Part shown: positions 11,189 through 19,549 of the stretch, in pieces | Layout: every line of letters begins with the position of its first letter | Position numbering within the stretch: the first letter of the stretch is position 1 | Assembly (NCBI GenBank): GCA_964430935.1 | Contig: CAYSHK010000083.1 | Span: forward strand, 1-50,913 | Length of the DNA stretch: 50,913 bases | Source of the DNA: Thermopetrobacter sp964430935 | Lineage (GTDB): Bacteria; Pseudomonadota; Alphaproteobacteria; Rhizobiales; Aestuariivirgaceae | Direction: 5' to 3' | The notes under the pieces: model-generated | The model's database searches: none | What the model saw: the letters and a program-made list of their open reading frames with translations, nothing else | Told to the model about the DNA's origin: nothing | Made by a program: the position numbers and the translations under genes

Positions 11189-12679
11189 ATGAGAACAAGA
11201 ACGGCACTGGCGCTGGTCACAGCGGCCGCACTCGCAGGTTGCACCGTATCTCCGGAGTACCTGTCCGGGGACGAAATGGTCGCCTTCACCGAAACGAACC
11301 TGAAGGGGGTGACGGCCGGACAGGAGCCGATCACCGGTCCGGTCGGCCTGTACGAGGCCATGGCCCGGGCCCTGAAATACAATCTGGACTTCCGCGTCGA
11401 GCAGATGAACGAGGCCCTCGCCATGGGCAACCTGGACCTGAAGAGCTGGGACATGCTGCCGAAGCTGGTGGCCAATTCCGAGTGGTCCCGCCGTTCCAAC
11501 GAACCCGGCGGCCGCTCCGAATCCCTGCTGACCGGAATCCAGTCCCTCGAACCTTCCAAGTCCACGGAAAAGACGACCCTGACGGCCGATCTCACCTTCT
11601 CCTGGAACATTCTGGACTTCGGCCTCTCCTATGTCCGCGCTCTCCAGGCGGCCGACAGGGTGCTGATCGCGAACGAGCGCCGGCGCAAGGTCGTGAACCG
11701 CATCTTCGAGGACGTGCGCACCGCCTTCTGGCGCGCCGCCTCGGAGCAGCGCCTCTCCGCCGCCATGGACCGGCTGGAGCGCCGCGTGCGCAGGGCGCTC
11801 GTGAATTCCCGCAGGCTGGCGCGTTCCGGCCAGACCTCGCCGCTGACCGCGCTCACCTACGAGCGTGAGCTGGTGGGCATCAAGAAGCAGCTCCAGGAGC
11901 TGAGAAGCGAGTTGAAGACGGCGAAGATGCAGCTGGCCGCGCTGATGAACGTGCCGCCCGGAACCAAATTCCGGCTGGCCATTCCGAAGCGCCGCACCTC
12001 CGCGCTCCGGCTGAAATGGAACACCGGGGAGATGATCCGCATCGCCCTGAAGAACCGCCCGGAACTGCGGGAGGCGGCCTACCGCAAGCGCATCAACGAG
12101 AAGGAGGCCCGCGCCGCCCTGCTGGAACTGCTGCCGGGAGCGTCCCTCTACACGGCCTTCAACGTGGATGCCAACGATTTCCTCTACAACAACAACTGGG
12201 TCAGCTGGGGCGCCAAGGCGAGCTGGAACCTGATGCGGGTCTTCCGCTATCCGCTCCGCAAGCGCCAGATCGAGGCGCGGGAGAAGGTCCTCCACGCCCG
12301 CGCCCTGGCCCTCACCATGACCATCATGACGCAGGTCTGCGTGTCGCGGGTCCGCTATCTCTACCAGCGCCGCATTCTGGAATCCGCCCGCGAGTACCGC
12401 AATGTTCAGTACCGCATCCTCAGGCAGGTGCGCGCCGCGGCCACCACCGACGCCGCCAGCGAGCAGACCCTCATCCGCGAACAGATGAACACGGTCCTCG
12501 CCGCCGCGCGCTACGACGTGGCCTATGCGGACCTGCAGAACGCCATCGCCAACGTCTACGCGACGCTCGGACTGGATCCCTACGGAGAGGAAGTCGACAT
12601 CGGCATGCCGGTCAAGGCGCTGGCCGCGAGCCTGCGGAAAACCTGGAACGGGAGGAACGTGGCGAAAGGAACGATCTGA
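11189..12679 (+). CDS. TolC-family outer-membrane factor lipoprotein
   Basis: The 496-residue protein starts with a lipoprotein signal peptide (ALVTAAALAGC, acylated C17). It continues with the long alternating helices and strand pairs of outer-membrane efflux proteins (YEAMARALKYNLD, WNILDFGLSYVRAL, LTALTYERELVG). The N- and C-halves repeat the same architecture, as expected for a trimeric channel-tunnel. Such proteins are the outer-membrane exit of tripartite pumps or type I secretion systems. No adaptor, RND, ABC or MFS pump subunit is adjacent, so the partner must be elsewhere. GAGGGGA lies before the ATG. Confidence 0.85.
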   Translation: MRTRTALALVTAAALAGCTVSPEYLSGDEMVAFTETNLKGVTAGQEPITGPVGLYEAMARALKYNLDFRVEQMNEALAMGNLDLKSWDMLPKLVANSEWSRRSNEPGGRSESLLTGIQSLEPSKSTEKTTLTADLTFSWNILDFGLSYVRALQAADRVLIANERRRKVVNRIFEDVRTAFWRAASEQRLSAAMDRLERRVRRALVNSRRLARSGQTSPLTALTYERELVGIKKQLQELRSELKTAKMQLAALMNVPPGTKFRLAIPKRRTSALRLKWNTGEMIRIALKNRPELREAAYRKRINEKEARAALLELLPGASLYTAFNVDANDFLYNNNWVSWGAKASWNLMRVFRYPLRKRQIEAREKVLHARALALTMTIMTQVCVSRVRYLYQRRILESAREYRNVQYRILRQVRAAATTDAASEQTLIREQMNTVLAAARYDVAYADLQNAIANVYATLGLDPYGEEVDIGMPVKALAASLRKTWNGRNVAKGTI

Positions 12680-12726
12680 ACACCGGCCGCCGGCATGCCG
12701 GGGAGCATGACGGCGGCACGCGAGAC

Positions 12727-12927
12727 GGGGGCCGGTTTTCCCGCTTGCCGGTCCCCTGCCCGGCCGGGTGCATGCACCTCTCTCTCCCCATCAGGCGGCT
12801 GATCTCAACCAGGCCCCTAGCAAGCATGCACCCGGCCATTCTACCTGGCCGCAAGGCCCAACTTCCCTGTGTTCACAACCGTTGAGCGCAAACTCGACCC
12901 TGTCGCCCCCGGCAGGGTCCTTTTTTT
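12727..12927 (+). ncRNA. Candidate small RNA or structured leader between tolC-like gene and recA
   Basis: The 408-bp gap 12680-13087 has no convincing reading frame but strong structure. It holds a 9-bp hairpin at 12727-12756 (one G-T pair) and a perfect 14-bp inverted repeat (GGCCGGGTGCATGC, 12762-12775, with 12824-12837) enclosing a small ATCAG/CTGAT hairpin. A textbook intrinsic terminator closes it at 12896-12927. The terminator ends some 250 bases after the tolC-like stop and before the recA promoter. This fits either a long 3' UTR or a separate RNA. It does not match SRP, 6S, RNase P or tmRNA motifs that I know. Confidence 0.35.
12896..12927 (+). terminator. Intrinsic terminator upstream of recA
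   Basis: GACCCTG (12896-12902) pairs with CAGGGTC (12913-12919) around a 10-nt loop and is followed by C and seven Ts (12921-12927). Confidence 0.85.
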
Positions 12928-12990
12928 GTGCCACGCTTCAGGAGCCGGAACGATTTCCACACCCGGAAAGATTTTTCTTCCCGGTCGGAC

Positions 12991-13019
12991 TTGCAATGAG
13001 AACTTAATGAGTACATTAT
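12991..13019 (+). promoter_or_regulatory. recA promoter with overlapping LexA-like box
   Basis: TTGCAA (12991-12996), 17 bp and CATTAT (13014-13019) form a promoter about 70 bases before the recA start. Within the spacer GAAC-N7-GTAC (13000-13014) differs at one base from the alphaproteobacterial LexA direct-repeat box GAAC-N7-GAAC. Repression by LexA and SOS induction follow by inference. Confidence 0.6.
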
Positions 13020-13087
13020 GTGCACATTCAGGAACGATTCGCGGTCGAACGATTTCCGCGGCCTTGCGGAACAAGGAGATTGAGGAT

Positions 13088-14164
13088 ATGTCGCAGGCGA
13101 AACTCAAACTGGTCGAGAACTCATCCATGGACAAGAAGAAAGCGCTCGAAGCCGCCCTCAGCCAGATCGACCGCGCCTTCGGCAAGGGCTCCGTCATGCG
13201 GCTGGGCCAGAACCGCGCCATCGAGGTGGAAGCCATTCCCACCGGCTCCCTGGGCCTCGACATCGCGCTCGGCATCGGCGGGCTGCCCAAGGGCCGCATC
13301 ATAGAGATCTTCGGCCCCGAATCCTCGGGCAAGACGACGCTGGCCCTGCACGTGGTCGCCGAGGCCCAGAAGCGGGGCGGCATCTGCGCCTTCGTGGACG
13401 CGGAGCACGCGCTCGACCCCATCTACGCCCAGCGTCTGGGCGTGGACATCGACGAGCTCCTGATCTCCCAGCCGGACACCGGCGAGCAGGCCCTCGAGAT
13501 CGCCGACACGCTGGTGCGCTCCGGCGCCATCGACGTTCTGGTCATCGACTCGGTGGCCGCGCTGACCCCGAAGGCAGAGCTGGAGGGCGAGATGGGCGAC
13601 TCCCTGCCCGGTCTCCAGGCCAGGCTGATGAGCCAGGCCCTGCGCAAGCTGACGGCCTCGATCTCCCGCTCCAACTGCATGGTCATCTTCATCAACCAGA
13701 TCCGCATGAAGATCGGCGTCATGTTCGGCAATCCCGAGACGACCACCGGCGGCAACGCCCTGAAGTTCTATTCCTCCGTGCGTCTCGACATCCGCCGCAT
13801 CGGCTCCATCAAGAACCGCGACGAGATCATCGGGAACCAGACCCGGGTCAAGGTGGTGAAGAACAAGGTCGCCCCGCCCTTCCGGCAGGTGGAGTTCGAC
13901 ATCATGTACGGCGAGGGCATCTCGCGCACCGGCGAGTTGCTGGATCTGGGCGTCACCGCCGGGATCATCGAGAAATCGGGATCCTGGTATTCCTACAATT
14001 CCGAGCGGATAGGACAGGGCCGCGAGAACGCCAAGCGCTTCCTGTCGGAGAATCCCGATCTGGCCGACCAGATCGAGCAGGCCATCCGCGCCAACGCCGG
14101 CATCGTGGCCGAGCAGATCATGAAGCCCGGCGAGGATGCCGCGGAGGGCGGCGCCACCGACTGA
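13088..14164 (+). CDS. recA: Recombinase RecA
   Basis: RecA polymerises on single-stranded DNA, drives strand exchange in recombination repair and triggers LexA self-cleavage. The 358-residue protein contains Walker A GPESSGKTT, the MAW-like region AEHALDPIYAQRLGVD, Walker B VLVIDSVAAL, and loop L1/L2 blocks including GDSLPGLQARLMSQALRKL and NPETTTGGNALKFY. The start at 13088 follows AAGGAG with good spacing. A longer in-frame reading from 12869 would run through the terminator and promoter and is rejected. A terminator follows the gene. Confidence 0.98.
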   Translation: MSQAKLKLVENSSMDKKKALEAALSQIDRAFGKGSVMRLGQNRAIEVEAIPTGSLGLDIALGIGGLPKGRIIEIFGPESSGKTTLALHVVAEAQKRGGICAFVDAEHALDPIYAQRLGVDIDELLISQPDTGEQALEIADTLVRSGAIDVLVIDSVAALTPKAELEGEMGDSLPGLQARLMSQALRKLTASISRSNCMVIFINQIRMKIGVMFGNPETTTGGNALKFYSSVRLDIRRIGSIKNRDEIIGNQTRVKVVKNKVAPPFRQVEFDIMYGEGISRTGELLDLGVTAGIIEKSGSWYSYNSERIGQGRENAKRFLSENPDLADQIEQAIRANAGIVAEQIMKPGEDAAEGGATD

Positions 14165-14206
14165 CCGCACCGGCCATCACGATGCCGGGATCCGGAAGAT
14201 CTCCCG

Positions 14207-14240
14207 AAGGGACGGAACGGAGATTCCGTCCCTTTCGTGT
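14207..14240 (+). terminator. Intrinsic terminator of recA
   Basis: AAGGGACGGAA (14207-14217) pairs perfectly with TTCCGTCCCTT (14224-14234) around a 6-nt loop, followed by TCGTGTTTC. Confidence 0.8.
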
Positions 14241-14437
14241 TTCGGACGGCACGCGCCCGCATGGCGCGGAACGGAGCCGCCGATCTCCACCGCCGGCCTC
14301 CGGCTACGGGCCATCCACGGACCGTCACGGACTGCGTGGCACCGATCGCCGGGCGACGCGCCCCCGCCTGCGACCATGCGGAAGGGAACGGACGCCGCAC
14401 CGCGTTCCGATTCGCGGGCGGGGTACGGAATTCCGCG

Positions 14438-15166
14438 CTACAGCAGCCCCTTGCGGAATGCGATGGCGACCGCCTGCGTCTTGTTGGCCGCCCCGAGCTT
14501 CTGCATGGCGTTGGAAGTGTAGAGCCGCACGGCGGAAACGGAGAGATTGAGAGCTTCCGCCATCTGGGGGCCGGTCTTGCCCTCGGCGGCGAGCATGAGC
14601 ACCTCGCGTTCGCGGATGCTCAGCTCCACATCGTCCTCCTCCTCGACGGAGGCGCCGTCCATGATGTTGCACACCCGCTGATGGAAATAGTGGGCGATCA
14701 GGTGGAAGTTCGCGGCCAGTTCGTTGCGCACGCCGAACCAGTCGCGGTCCTCCATGTCCGTATTGATCGAGAACAGGGCCCGCGCACCGGACGGATCGAC
14801 GATGGGGAAGGAGATGCCCCGCGGCACGATGCCGTAGGCCTGGGCGCCACTGCAGATCTCCCGCGCCTTGGGCGTGGCCTCGTTCACCTCGTCCCAGTCC
14901 AGCGGCAGCATGCGTTCGAAGGAGGCGCGGAAAACGGGATCCACGGTGACGTAGCCGCTCATGCGGTAGCGGCGCATCCAGTTCTCGTCGTACGTGGAGA
15001 TCCAGCCGGCCCGCCGCGTCGTCTCGTTCTTCCCGAGTTTCCAGTAGGAAAGATTGGCTATTCCGTATCTGCGGCGCAGATCGTCCATGAAACCGTAGGC
15101 CTCGTCCATGGATCTGAAGGGCGCCGTCTCCGCGGAAAAAATATCGTATGCTGTCAACTTCGCCAT
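14438..15166 (-). CDS. LuxR-family acyl-homoserine-lactone-type regulator (solo)
   Basis: This 242-residue transcription factor has an N-terminal autoinducer-binding domain and a C-terminal LuxR helix-turn-helix. The lactone-pocket residues conserved in TraR/LuxR are all present (W63, Y67, D76, P77, W91 and the glycine in PRGISFP). The DNA-binding domain has the invariant EREVLMLAAEGKT (E188, G196) and a recognition helix in VSAVRLYTSNAMQKLGAANKTQA. No LuxI synthase lies in the window, so it is an orphan here and may respond to a signal made elsewhere. It diverges from metA. Confidence 0.9.
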   Translation of the reverse strand: MAKLTAYDIFSAETAPFRSMDEAYGFMDDLRRRYGIANLSYWKLGKNETTRRAGWISTYDENWMRRYRMSGYVTVDPVFRASFERMLPLDWDEVNEATPKAREICSGAQAYGIVPRGISFPIVDPSGARALFSINTDMEDRDWFGVRNELAANFHLIAHYFHQRVCNIMDGASVEEEDDVELSIREREVLMLAAEGKTGPQMAEALNLSVSAVRLYTSNAMQKLGAANKTQAVAIAFRKGLL

Positions 15167-15330
15167 GAACTACCTTACCCTGCCCGGCGAACCGAATTTC
15201 GCCGGACAACCCCTTATCCCTTTCGGATATCCCTTTTTCGGTCCCGCTTCCGTAACGTGTATAACAGGGAAACGAATCCAGCCGACATACCTTTTAGGTG
15301 TATCCTATATATTGCAACAACTTTCTGGTT

Positions 15331-15385
15331 CCAAGCCCCTTGGTCAACTGGATCCAGTTGGTCTTGCCCCACGCCCCGCGAGGGC
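15331..15385. promoter_or_regulatory. Palindrome cluster in the luxR-metA divergent region
   Basis: Three adjacent inverted repeats lie in front of metA. They are CCAAG-N3-CTTGG (15331-15343), the perfect 16-bp palindrome CAACTGGATCCAGTTG (15345-15360), and GCCC-N5-GGGC (15373-15385). As RNA they would give consecutive hairpins in the metA leader; as DNA the 16-bp palindrome could be an operator, possibly for the LuxR protein encoded opposite. The conserved blocks of the alphaproteobacterial SAM-II riboswitch are not visible. Confidence 0.5.
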
Positions 15386-15427
15386 ATAAATCTGGACGGC
15401 GGAGCAACATCCGAGGGCCATGGAACC

Positions 15428-16360
15428 ATGCCGATCAAGATCCCCAACGACCTTCCCGCACGCGCCACGCTGGAGCGCGAGGGCGTCATGGTCATGACGG
15501 AGGAGGATGCGATCCGGCAGGACATACGGCCCCTGCGCATCGCTCTGCTCAACCTCATGCCCAACAAGGTGCGCACGGAGACGCAGTTCGCGCGGCTGAT
15601 CGGCGCAACGCCGCTCCAGGTGGAAATGAGCCTGATCCGCATGAGCGACCATAGACCGAAAAACACCCCCCGGGCGCACATGATCGCCTTCTACCGCTCG
15701 TTCCGTGAAGTGGAAAAGTCGGGCGAGAAATTCGACGGCCTCATCGTCACGGGCGCGCCGGTCGAGCTGCTCCCCTTCGAGGAGGTCACCTACTGGGACG
15801 AGCTGCGCCGCATCTTCGACTGGACGCAGACGCACGTGCATTCCACCATGTGCATCTGCTGGGGCGCCCAGGCCGCCCTGCATCACTTCCACGGCGTTCC
15901 CAAGCACGCCCTGCCCCGCAAGGCCTTCGGCGTCTTCCGGCACCGCAACCTGAAACCGGCCTCTCCCTACCTGCGCGGCTTCTCCGACGACTTCTCGATC
16001 CCCGTCTCGCGCTGGACGGAGGTGCGCATGTCCGATCTGCCGCGCGACCGCGGGCTGGAGGTGCTCATGGAGAGCGACGAGACCGGCCTGTGCCTCGTCG
16101 AGGACCCCGCCCACCGCATGCTCTACATGTTCAACCATATCGAATACGACACGACCTCGCTTGCGGAGGAGTACTGGCGCGACATCGAGGCCGGCCGGAA
16201 GATCCAGATCCCGGCCAACTACTTCCCCGGCAACGACCCCCATGCCACGCCGGAGAACCGCTGGCGTTCGCACGCCCATCTCCTCTTCGGCAACTGGATC
16301 AACGAAGTCTACCAGACCACGCCCTTCGAACTGGAGAAGATCGGCACGGGAGAGACCTGA
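15428..16360 (+). CDS. metA: Homoserine O-acyltransferase MetA
   Basis: MetA acylates the hydroxyl of homoserine in the first committed step of methionine synthesis. The 310-residue protein starts MPIKIPNDLPARATLEREGV and has the catalytic cysteine in STMCICWGAQAALHHF. The downstream histidine/glutamate of the glutamine-amidotransferase-like fold are in MFNHIEYD, and the family's RPLRIALLNLMPNK block is present. Whether acetyl- or succinyl-CoA is used is not settled from sequence. GAGGG lies ten bases upstream of the chosen ATG. An out-of-frame ATG sits at 15420. Its stop overlaps the start of sixA (TGATG). Confidence 0.95.
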   Translation: MPIKIPNDLPARATLEREGVMVMTEEDAIRQDIRPLRIALLNLMPNKVRTETQFARLIGATPLQVEMSLIRMSDHRPKNTPRAHMIAFYRSFREVEKSGEKFDGLIVTGAPVELLPFEEVTYWDELRRIFDWTQTHVHSTMCICWGAQAALHHFHGVPKHALPRKAFGVFRHRNLKPASPYLRGFSDDFSIPVSRWTEVRMSDLPRDRGLEVLMESDETGLCLVEDPAHRMLYMFNHIEYDTTSLAEEYWRDIEAGRKIQIPANYFPGNDPHATPENRWRSHAHLLFGNWINEVYQTTPFELEKIGTGET

Positions 16361-16884
16361 TGCGCCGCCTCCTGCTGATGCGGCACGCCAAGTCGAGCTG
16401 GGACGACCCGTCGCTGTCCGACCACGACCGGCCGCTGGCGCCCCGGGGACTGCGGGATGCGCCACGCATGGGCCGGTGGCTGGCCCGCAACGGCTACGTA
16501 CCGGAGCGCATCCTCTGCTCCACCGCCCGCCGCGCCCTGCAGACCTGCGACGCGGTGCGCGCCGCGCTCCCCGGCGCGCCGGAACCCGTACCGCTTCCGC
16601 AGCTCTACGAATTCGGCCGGATCGAACCCCTGCTGGACGCCATCGCGCGTCATGGCGGCGGGGCGCGGTCGCTGCTCGCCATCGGCCACAACGAGGCGCT
16701 GCACGAACTGGCACTGCATCTGGCCGCTTCCGGCTCCGGCGACGACATGGAGGAGCTGCGCCGGAAGTTCCCCACCGCGGCCGTCGCCGTCCTGGAGCTC
16801 GACGGGGAGGATTGGCGCGACGCGCTGGCCCGGCGCGGCAGGCTCGTCCGCGTCATGCGCCCGAAGAGGCTCGGGGACGGCTGA
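16360..16884 (+). CDS. sixA: Phosphohistidine phosphatase SixA
   Basis: SixA dephosphorylates phosphohistidine, classically on Hpt domains of phosphorelays. The 174-residue protein opens with the histidine-phosphatase signature LLMRHAKSSWDDPSLSDHDR and the PRG turn, and has the second catalytic histidine in AIGHNEALHELA. Its ATG overlaps the stop codon of metA, so it is probably translated from the metA message. Genes for possible targets (CckA relay and a free Hpt protein) are also in the window, but a link is only a guess. Confidence 0.88.
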   Translation: MRRLLLMRHAKSSWDDPSLSDHDRPLAPRGLRDAPRMGRWLARNGYVPERILCSTARRALQTCDAVRAALPGAPEPVPLPQLYEFGRIEPLLDAIARHGGGARSLLAIGHNEALHELALHLAASGSGDDMEELRRKFPTAAVAVLELDGEDWRDALARRGRLVRVMRPKRLGDG

Positions 16885-17004
16885 ACCGGTTTCTCGCCCG
16901 AAGGCGAAAAGCGATTCCGCGTCCGCGACTTGCGCAGAGCCGTTGAATCGTTTTCCCATCTTCCCGCATCGGGTATAAGAAAGCCGCACACAGGCGCACC
17001 ACGG

Positions 17005-18453
17005 ATGTCCATGAAGAACGTTTCCATTTTCGACGAGGCCAGAAATGCCGCCATTGCACTCGGCGAGCGGATGGGAAACGTCTTCTCCCCGAGCATCCGG
17101 CTGGGCGTGACGGGCCTCTCCAGGGCCGGCAAGACGGTCTTCATCACGTCGCTGGTGCACAATCTCCTGCACGACGGCGCCCTGCCCCTCTTCGAACCCG
17201 CCCGTTCCGGACGGCTGCGCCGGGCATGGCTGGAACCGCAGCCCGACGCCCACGTTCCCCGCTTCGCCTACGAGGACCACGTGGAGGCCCTGACCGCGGG
17301 CGAGGACAGGCGCTGGCCGGAAAGCACCCGTCAGCTGTCGCAGCTGCGCCTGACGCTGGAATACGAACCGACGGGACTGGCGGGCCGCTACCTGAGGGGC
17401 GGGACCGTCCACGTGGACATCGTGGACTATCCCGGCGAGTGGCTGCTCGACCTGCCCCTGCTCGACATGGACTACGCGGAATGGTCCCGCCACGTCATGG
17501 AAAGCGCCGGCACCACCGGGCGCGACGTGGATGCCGGCGAATGGCTGCGACTGGCTTCCTCGCTCGACCCGGCGGCGCCACTGGAGGAGGAGACGGCCCG
17601 CAGGCTCTTCCGTCTGTACCGGGACTACCTGAGAGCCTGCAAGGCCCATCCGGGACGTTTCTCCGCCCTGCAGCCGGGACGCTTTCTCATGCCGGGCGAC
17701 CTGGAGGGGTCGCCCCTGCTCACCTTCGCCCCGCTTCCGCCACCGGACGGCAGCCCCCCCGCCGGTTCCCTGTGGCGCGAGATGGAACGCCGCTACAAGG
17801 CCTACGTGGCGCATGTGGCCCGTCCCTTCTTCTTCGACCATTTCGCCCGCATCGACCGGCAGATCGTCCTCGTGGACACTCTCACCGCCCTGAACGAGGG
17901 CGCCGCCGCGGTGGCCGACCTGCGCGCGGCCCTGACCTCCGTCTTCGCCTGCTTCCGCACCGGGACCTCGGGGCTGTTCTCGCGACGCGCAGGCCGCATC
18001 GTCTTCGCCGCCACCAAGGCCGATCTCATCCACCACACGAGCCACGACCGGTTGCGGGGCATACTGGCCCTGCTGGTGGAGGAGGCCGCGAAACGGGCGG
18101 AATATTCCGGCGCGGAGATACGCACCGAGGCCCTGGCCGCAATCCGCGCCACCCGCGAGGGCACCGCCAGACACGACGGAGAGGAGCTGCCGGTCATTAT
18201 CGGCGTTCCGGAAAAGGGCGAGGAGATCGGCGGCGAGATCTTCGACGGCAGGACGGAAGCCGCCGTCTTCCCCGGCGACCTGCCCGAGGATCCCCGCAGG
18301 GCGCTCGACGGCTCGCTGGAGGGGCGGCTGAGGTTCGTGCGTTTCCGCCCGCCCGAAATCCGTCCGCCGAGACCGCTGGAAAAGGCCGACACCTTTCCCC
18401 ACGTCCGGCTGGACGCCGCGCTCCAGTTTCTCCTCGGAGAGGATCTCGCATGA
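17005..18453 (+). CDS. ycjX: YcjX-family P-loop NTPase (DUF463)
   Basis: The 482-residue protein has a Walker A motif GVTGLSRAGKT (residues 34-44). YcjX-specific blocks follow: VHVDIVDYPGEWLLDLPLL, FFFDHFARIDRQIVLVDTLTALN, and a base-recognition-like AATKADLIHH. YcjX proteins are stress-associated predicted GTPases of unknown target, usually encoded with a YcjF-type membrane protein, as here. Start choice lies between ATGs at 17005 and 17011; ribosome-binding signals are weak for both. Its stop overlaps the next gene by ATGA. Confidence 0.9.
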   Translation: MSMKNVSIFDEARNAAIALGERMGNVFSPSIRLGVTGLSRAGKTVFITSLVHNLLHDGALPLFEPARSGRLRRAWLEPQPDAHVPRFAYEDHVEALTAGEDRRWPESTRQLSQLRLTLEYEPTGLAGRYLRGGTVHVDIVDYPGEWLLDLPLLDMDYAEWSRHVMESAGTTGRDVDAGEWLRLASSLDPAAPLEEETARRLFRLYRDYLRACKAHPGRFSALQPGRFLMPGDLEGSPLLTFAPLPPPDGSPPAGSLWREMERRYKAYVAHVARPFFFDHFARIDRQIVLVDTLTALNEGAAAVADLRAALTSVFACFRTGTSGLFSRRAGRIVFAATKADLIHHTSHDRLRGILALLVEEAAKRAEYSGAEIRTEALAAIRATREGTARHDGEELPVIIGVPEKGEEIGGEIFDGRTEAAVFPGDLPEDPRRALDGSLEGRLRFVRFRPPEIRPPRPLEKADTFPHVRLDAALQFLLGEDLA

Positions 18454-19508
18454 CCCGTGCACGCAAGCCCAGAGCCTTCGTCATCGCACCGGAAAAGGAT
18501 TCCGGTTCCGCCACCGGGAGCGAAACGCCCGCGCGCGCACCGCAGGCCCTGCCCGCCGGGGCGGTCGTCCGGGAGGATCCCGAACCCCAGTCCCCCTCCC
18601 ACGGAACGGAGGAACTGCGCAGGGCGGAGGGCGGCCTTCGCAGGGCGTTCCGCTGGGGACGGATGCTGGCCGTCTCGCTGTCCACACTGCTGGCCATGTG
18701 GAGCGGAACGCTCCTCTACGGCATGGTCGAGGATCTCTTCGCCCGTTCGCCGGTGCTGGGCTGGGCCACCACCGGCCTGCTGGCTCTGGCCGCCCTTTCC
18801 GCCCTGGCCATCGTGACGCGGGAACTGTTCGGCCTCGCCCGGCTGTCTCGCATCACCCGTCTGCACGAAAAGGCGGAAGCCGCGCTTTCCTCCGGCGACG
18901 AGAAGTCGATGGAGAAGGTTCTGGACCGGCTGCGCGCCCTCTACGCGGGACGCCCCGACATGCGCTGGCGGCTCGGCAGGCTGGAAGCGCACGGAGATGC
19001 CGTCCTGCATCCGGAAGAACGGCTCGCCCTGGCCGAACGGGAGCTTCTGGAGCCGCTGGACGCCGAAGCCGCACGCATCATCGCCACCACCTCGCGCCAG
19101 GTCGCGGTCATGACCGCCCTCATCCCCATGGCCACGCTGGACATGGCTCTCGTGGCGACACGCAATCTCACCATGCTGAGGCGGCTGGCGACCCTCTACG
19201 GAGGGCGCCCCGGCCTGTTCGGGGGGCTGAAACTGGCCCGCATGGTCATGACGCACATAGCCCTCACCGGGTCCCTGGCCCTGACCGACACGCTGGTCCA
19301 GAACGTGCTCGGCAAGGGGCTGGCGGGGAGGCTCTCCGCACGGTTCGGAGAGGGCGCCGTGAACGGCATTCTCACCGCCCGGGTCGGCATCGCCACCCTC
19401 GGGCTGGTCCGCCCCCTGCCCTTCCGCGCGGCCCCCGCGCCGAAGCTGGCGGATTTCGCCCGGGAGATCTTCGCCCGCGAGGACCGGACGGCATCCTCCG
19501 GAGAATGA
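18450..19508 (+). CDS. YcjF-family inner-membrane protein (DUF697/TIGR01620-like)
   Basis: The 352-residue protein has a disordered N-terminus rich in proline and alanine. A pair of membrane segments follows (about residues 70-130, VSLSTLLAMWSGTLLYGMV and GLLALAALSALAIVTREL). The C-terminal half carries the DUF697-like block VAVMTALIPMATLDMALVATRNLTMLR. Its four-base overlap with ycjX suggests co-translation and a joint membrane-associated function. The function is unknown in the family. Confidence 0.83.
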   Translation: MTRARKPRAFVIAPEKDSGSATGSETPARAPQALPAGAVVREDPEPQSPSHGTEELRRAEGGLRRAFRWGRMLAVSLSTLLAMWSGTLLYGMVEDLFARSPVLGWATTGLLALAALSALAIVTRELFGLARLSRITRLHEKAEAALSSGDEKSMEKVLDRLRALYAGRPDMRWRLGRLEAHGDAVLHPEERLALAERELLEPLDAEAARIIATTSRQVAVMTALIPMATLDMALVATRNLTMLRRLATLYGGRPGLFGGLKLARMVMTHIALTGSLALTDTLVQNVLGKGLAGRLSARFGEGAVNGILTARVGIATLGLVRPLPFRAAPAPKLADFAREIFAREDRTASSGE

Positions 19509-19549
19509 CTCCGCCCGCATGGACGGACGGCACGGAAAGAACGCCGTTC

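Noticed and set aside
12680..12927. SRP RNA, 6S RNA, RNase P or tmRNA at this structured site
   Set aside because: None of the conserved sequence signatures I know for these RNAs can be found on either strand.
15167..15427. SAM-II riboswitch before metA
   Set aside because: The element is common at this position in alphaproteobacteria, but its conserved blocks (GTGATTT, GCTTGCAGCCAC, GCTAAA) are not visible on the plus strand. Only other hairpins are seen.
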